The position numbers were made by a program, and so were the translations under genes. 61,359 nucleotides of DNA from Streptosporangiaceae bacterium (GTDB taxonomy: Bacteria; Actinomycetota; Actinomycetes; Streptosporangiales; Streptosporangiaceae): the NCBI GenBank assembly GCA_025964715.1, contig JAOPYH010000340.1, positions 1 to 61,359 on the forward strand, in the 5' to 3' direction. Shown piece after piece: positions 59,101 to 61,359 of the stretch (positions are counted from its first letter, which is position 1; every line of letters starts with the position of its first letter). The notes below the pieces were generated by a model. It worked only from the letters and a program-made list of their open reading frames with translations, searched no databases and had not been told where the DNA came from.

Positions 59101-60611
59101 ACCGGCTCGTACAACGGGTGCTCGTCGGCCAGATGACTCCGCAGGAGGCGGCCGAGCTGCGGCACTGCGGTCATCAGCTGCTCGCCAAGGCGGACCCGAA
59201 CGCCCCAGACCTGTCCGTTCACTGGCAGCAGTACGCGGAGCTGCTGCCGCACGTGCTGCACTCCGACATCGTGGACTGCGACGACCCCTGGGCGCGGCAA
59301 CTCGTCCTCAACCAGATCGAGTTCCTGTTCCAGTGGGGCGACCACCAGGGATTCCTCAGCCTGGCGCAGCGAGCTGTCGACACCTGGACCGACAAGCTCG
59401 GCCCGGATCACGAGCAGACGCTGGCGGCCGGCCTGCACCTCGGCCGCGCGCTGCGGCTGCACGGACGCTTCACCGAGGCCTACGAGCACCATGTCCGGGT
59501 GCGGGACACGCTGGCGAGCAGCCTGGGCATGGAGGACGAGCGGACCCTGGAGGCCCAGCAGTTCGTGGGCGCCGACCTCCGTTACCTCGGCGACTTCGCC
59601 CAGGCGCTGGCACTGGACGAGCAGTCCCTCGAGGTCGTACGGCGCAGGTTCGGTCAGGACGACCCCACCACCTTGCGGCAGGCGCACCTGTACGCCATCG
59701 ACCTGCGGCTCACCGGTGATCCCGAGCGCGCTCTCGTGCTGGACAACGACACCTACCAGCGACTGGTCGCTGTCCTCGGCGAAAACCACCCGAGCACGAT
59801 CGGCTCGCTCGCCGCGATCGCGGTGGACGAGATGGAGTCAGGCCGGTACGTCAAGGGACGTGAGCTGATGCGGCGGCACCTCAAGCAGCTCGAGAAGGTG
59901 TACGAGCCCGGCTCCGCGGGCTTGGCCGAGAGCCTCACGATGATGTCGGTCATGGAGCGCAAGGCCGGCGATCACGACAGGGCGTTGGAGCTGTCCGATC
60001 AGGCGATGACCGTGTTCCGCGGGCGCTACGGTCAGCTCCACCTGGGAACGATTGCCGCGGCCCTGAACCACGCCGTCAATCTTCGGCAGGTGAACCAGCT
60101 GGGCGAGTCGATCTCCCTCGCCAAGGACACGATCAAGCATTACCAGGCCATGTTCGGCCCCAAACATCCGAACACACCGGCCGCCAATGTCAATCTGGCC
60201 GTCGCCCTCCGGCTGGACGGGCAGTTGGCCGAGGCGAGACAGCTGGACGAGACTTCTTTGGCCACGCTGACCGAGGTGCTCGGCGCTGACCATCCACGGA
60301 GCATCGTCTGCGCCATCAACCTGGCCAGCGACCTTTTCGCGCTCGGCGACTTCGAAGGCGCGCTTCAGATGGATCGCCGGTCACTGGAACGCGCCCGCGA
60401 GGTCCTGGGGGACGACCATCCCACCACGCTCGCCTGCGCCTTCAACCACGGACTCGATCTGCGCGCGGTCGGTGAAGAGGCGGAAGCCGAAAGGCGACTC
60501 GCGGACGCGTTGGCCCGGTTGCACAGGGCTCTGGGCGATGGCCATCCGGCGGTGATCTCGGCCCGTCAGGGCATGCGCGCCGACTGCGATATCCACCCCA
60601 TCCCGGTGTGA
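56130..60611 (+). CDS. vWA-like / NB-ARC / TPR protein (SAV_2336 and FxsT type)
   Basis: The 1493-aa protein starts at the GTG overlapping the moxR stop. Residues 1-150 are a Pro/Gly linker. Residues about 185-350 look like a vWA-related SAV_2336 N-terminal domain (WLDLDVVVDDSRFASLHRP, ILVLTDGVGDAWHSCAAQ). A helical middle follows. NB-ARC begins near residue 685: Walker A HGMGGVGKSQIAIEY (about 705-719), Walker B WLLIFDNAEQL, ILVTSRNQAW and GDLPLAIEQAAVWL. From residue about 1065 nine or ten 42-residue TPRs repeat LG.DHP.T, ending DCDIHPIPV. This is the architecture of the FxSxx-COOH TPR protein, an NLR-like sensor. No FxsA or FxsB gene lies in the window. Confidence 0.9.
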   Translation: MNGPSSDPARSVRRTPAPDDRPVSYEVADALWLACQQAAMARSPWRDGSGKTPSPGEPANQGLPGDPAPAGDAGRPATGSGRSSPTGEDTTRHPDTDTPAADPVQDGAPSPPGPAGPASITRFAGSGLRTAWPGGQASDDPFAGVPPLLNRRRLAHALRPFKRTVRPRSAGTELDEEATAVRAAEDGLWLPVTRPVSEPWLDLDVVVDDSRFASLHRPVADQFVESVATVGAFKRIRLHLLDTDVPTSDALTLRGTGPHARRLPATSLPGLGRPERRLILVLTDGVGDAWHSCAAQTVLAEWGRHFPVAIVQMLPRRQWRRTGITAHSAKLRTSGPALANRAYHASLSVPELAGFHAASPAAVCVPVLEMAPRPLAEWTRLVTATDHQWQGAVAVCTDNGSPVQEDDADTGNEPRTSPAELVQRFRAAATPTVYALAVHLAAVPLNLPVMRLVQRTMLPGSRPADLAELVGSGLLQRLGPRDGHDVEAVDMVTYDFVPGTRAELLAAGRRSETTRVLVTVADHLSDRVSVLRELRDMVVAPHHAEAPVMTADVVPFAEPLLHAFRALAGPYLRPAQDLGIALEFATLNPDLHDGVSGPKNDVRRAPVAPPPGGIDSAMRTLNEQALNDDRPSQDGAASNDKAIFSGVGVTIRTIPPAAERSPTEPPPIWGNVPPRNISFTGRQAMLETLHQRLSQGTTAVLPEALHGMGGVGKSQIAIEYVYRHMHDYDLIWWIPAERPGQIQQSLAELASHVGLPVTSEVNVAVPAVREALRLGRPYRNWLLIFDNAEQLDDVREFFPTNGPGKILVTSRNQAWTSVASSLEVDVFAREESIALLRLRGPELDEADSNELAQLLGDLPLAIEQAAVWLSETGMPVAEYLHLFREKHDQAAELLHDAAPAAYELPVAAAWNVSLDQLRTRDPGALQLLQVCAFFAPEPISRRLLTGSRNVAGPPELMEVLSDPVKLGRAVRAINQYALAKISHRHNTVMLHRLVQRVLVGQMTPQEAAELRHCGHQLLAKADPNAPDLSVHWQQYAELLPHVLHSDIVDCDDPWARQLVLNQIEFLFQWGDHQGFLSLAQRAVDTWTDKLGPDHEQTLAAGLHLGRALRLHGRFTEAYEHHVRVRDTLASSLGMEDERTLEAQQFVGADLRYLGDFAQALALDEQSLEVVRRRFGQDDPTTLRQAHLYAIDLRLTGDPERALVLDNDTYQRLVAVLGENHPSTIGSLAAIAVDEMESGRYVKGRELMRRHLKQLEKVYEPGSAGLAESLTMMSVMERKAGDHDRALELSDQAMTVFRGRYGQLHLGTIAAALNHAVNLRQVNQLGESISLAKDTIKHYQAMFGPKHPNTPAANVNLAVALRLDGQLAEARQLDETSLATLTEVLGADHPRSIVCAINLASDLFALGDFEGALQMDRRSLERAREVLGDDHPTTLACAFNHGLDLRAVGEEAEAERRLADALARLHRALGDGHPAVISARQGMRADCDIHPIPV

Positions 60612-60991
60612 TCATTTCGGCGATCGGCGGCCCCATCCGCGCGGGGCGGGGCCCCGTCGCCGATGCGCGGCAAAGCGCTATTGCCGAAGCCAAACCTTCA
60701 TACGTTTCCCGGGTAAGGGATAGTTATGCATAGGCCACGGGACTTGCTACGCAATAGGGTCGCTCGGAAACGTCCATTTAGGCCCAAACCCGGTGATGGA
60801 CGTGGCACCTGGTCGACACGTGGACAACATAGACTTTCCCACGTATAGTGCAGTAGGTATATTTCCTACTCCCTATTGGCGCGCCCTAAAGATACTGTGA
60901 CCCGGTGAGCAGCTCTGGTCCGAGTCGCCTGCAGGCAATTCCGACCCGCTTCCTCGCGACCATTGAATGCTGCTACAGAGCGGAAGAGGGA
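60612..60991. other. Intergenic stretch with low-GC promoter-like core
   Basis: Bases 60612-60670 are GC-rich with a GGGGC/GCCCC hairpin that may terminate the TPR gene. Bases 60690-60900 are markedly AT-rich (for example AGGGATAGTTATGCATAGG, TAGTGCAGTAGGTATAT) and probably hold the promoter of the DUF397 gene. No gene, including small ones, could be supported. Confidence 0.45.
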
Positions 60992-61195
60992 ATGGTCAGT
61001 CAAGAGGAGCTGGACAATGCCTCATGGCGCAAAAGCAGCCGATCCGACAACAGCGGCGCCTGCGTCAGCGTGGCGGCGCTGGGGCCTTACTGCGCCGTAC
61101 GGGACAGCAGGGACGCCAGTGGTCCCGTGATCATTTTCTCGAAGGCCGCGCTGCGCACGTTCTTTCGCAGGATAGAGCAGGGTAATTTCGATTGA
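60992..61195 (+). CDS. DUF397 protein
   Basis: From ATG 60992 (GAAGAGGGA upstream) the product is 67 aa. WRKSSRSDNSGACVSVAALG and YCAVRDSRDASGPVIIFSKA are the DUF397 signature; the end is FRRIEQGNFD. Such small proteins are highly multiplied in actinomycetes and act as antitoxin-like partners of XRE-family (BldB/Abi-type) regulators, inferred from the family. No XRE gene is inside the window. The longer frame from 60905 lacks a ribosome site. It faces another DUF397 gene tail to tail. Confidence 0.9.
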   Translation: MVSQEELDNASWRKSSRSDNSGACVSVAALGPYCAVRDSRDASGPVIIFSKAALRTFFRRIEQGNFD

Positions 61196-61260
61196 TCGGA
61201 CTACGGGCATGAACGGAGGCGCGGCCGGGTTGAGCACCACGCCTCCTGGTCAGGCTGGCT

Positions 61261-61359
61261 TCAGAGCTCGAAGTCGTTGCTCTTGATCGCGGCCATGAAC
61301 CTGCGCCACTCGGCCACCGAGAACGCGAGGTGAGGTCCACCCGGGTTCTTGGAGTCCCG
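61261..61359 (-). CDS. DUF397 protein, C-terminal part (cut by the window edge)
   Basis: Reading leftward from the edge, 32 codons give RDSKNPGGPHLAFSVAEWRR then FMAAIKSNDFEL and a TGA at 61261-61263. This is the classic C-terminal half of a DUF397 protein (RDSK.P.GP.L.FS..EW..F). The N-terminal half lies outside the window. It is tail to tail with the gene at 60992, with 65 bases between, and is closer to the family consensus than that copy. Confidence 0.9.
   Translation of the reverse strand, partial: RDSKNPGGPHLAFSVAEWRRFMAAIKSNDFEL

Noticed and set aside
1..61359. tRNA, rRNA, CRISPR arrays or phage attachment sites
   Set aside because: No cloverleaf, regularly spaced repeats or duplicated att core was found on either strand by reading; a tRNAscan or CRISPR search would settle it.

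Overview
This 61.4 kb window is chromosomal DNA of a high-GC filamentous actinomycete, most likely of the Streptosporangiaceae/Thermomonosporaceae type. The evidence is frequent GTG starts, two DUF397 genes, a DUF222-HNH protein, a long vWA/NB-ARC/TPR protein of the FxsT type, corynebacterial-type glycogen genes and many GTGA or TGATG gene overlaps. No rRNA, tRNA or CRISPR array was seen. Genus cannot be assigned from the sequence alone.

Layout. 1-2.3 kb is an accessory edge: a two-HTH DNA-binding protein, a MazEF-like toxin-antitoxin pair and a decayed transposase tail. 2.3-4.8 kb holds divergent glgC and glgM-like genes for ADP-glucose and maltose-1-phosphate. 4.8-8.6 kb holds two divergent membrane-protein units, one with a cupredoxin lipoprotein, around a perfect inverted repeat. 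8.6-13.3 kb is a loose region: a MerR regulator, a secreted beta-helix protein, two poorly known genes and three gene-free stretches. 13.4-20.3 kb has an aldo/keto reductase, an SDR, a TetR regulator with paired operator-like palindromes, asnB, a LigC-like DNA ligase and a pyruvyl-transferase-like protein. 20.3-26.2 kb is one leftward sugar operon: LacI repressor, FAD oxidoreductase, binding protein and two permeases, with two perfect 12-bp palindromes upstream. 26.3-29.6 kb is an overlapping phosphatase, sensor kinase and response regulator module. 29.9-31.2 kb has MarR and a DsbA-like protein.

31.3-37.8 kb is the most coherent metabolic unit: sugar kinase, IclR and RidA to the left; D-serine-dehydratase-like enzyme, N-acyl-D-amino-acid deacylase and GntP permease to the right of a palindromic promoter region. 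Together they can be read as a route from N-acetyl-D-glucosaminate (the C1-oxidised chitin monomer) to 2-keto-3-deoxygluconate-6-phosphate. The substrate is inferred, not shown.

37.8-46.4 kb is mostly housekeeping: DUF488, DUF222-HNH, signal peptidase I, a secreted amidase, photolyase, a 41-residue basic peptide and a large catalase. 46.5-47.5 kb is a nucleotide-cyclase-like protein with a C-terminal effector-associated domain. 47.6-52.7 kb is a two-component system divergent from a flavin electron-transfer trio (membrane reductase, FMN-binding protein, ApbE). 52.9-60.6 kb is a tightly packed NTP-dependent conflict/signalling system of the VMAP-MoxR-vWA kind, in which the vWA component is fused to NB-ARC and about nine TPRs. 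The same effector-associated fold recurs in the cyclase-like protein 5 kb upstream. The window ends with two tail-to-tail DUF397 genes, the last one cut by the edge.
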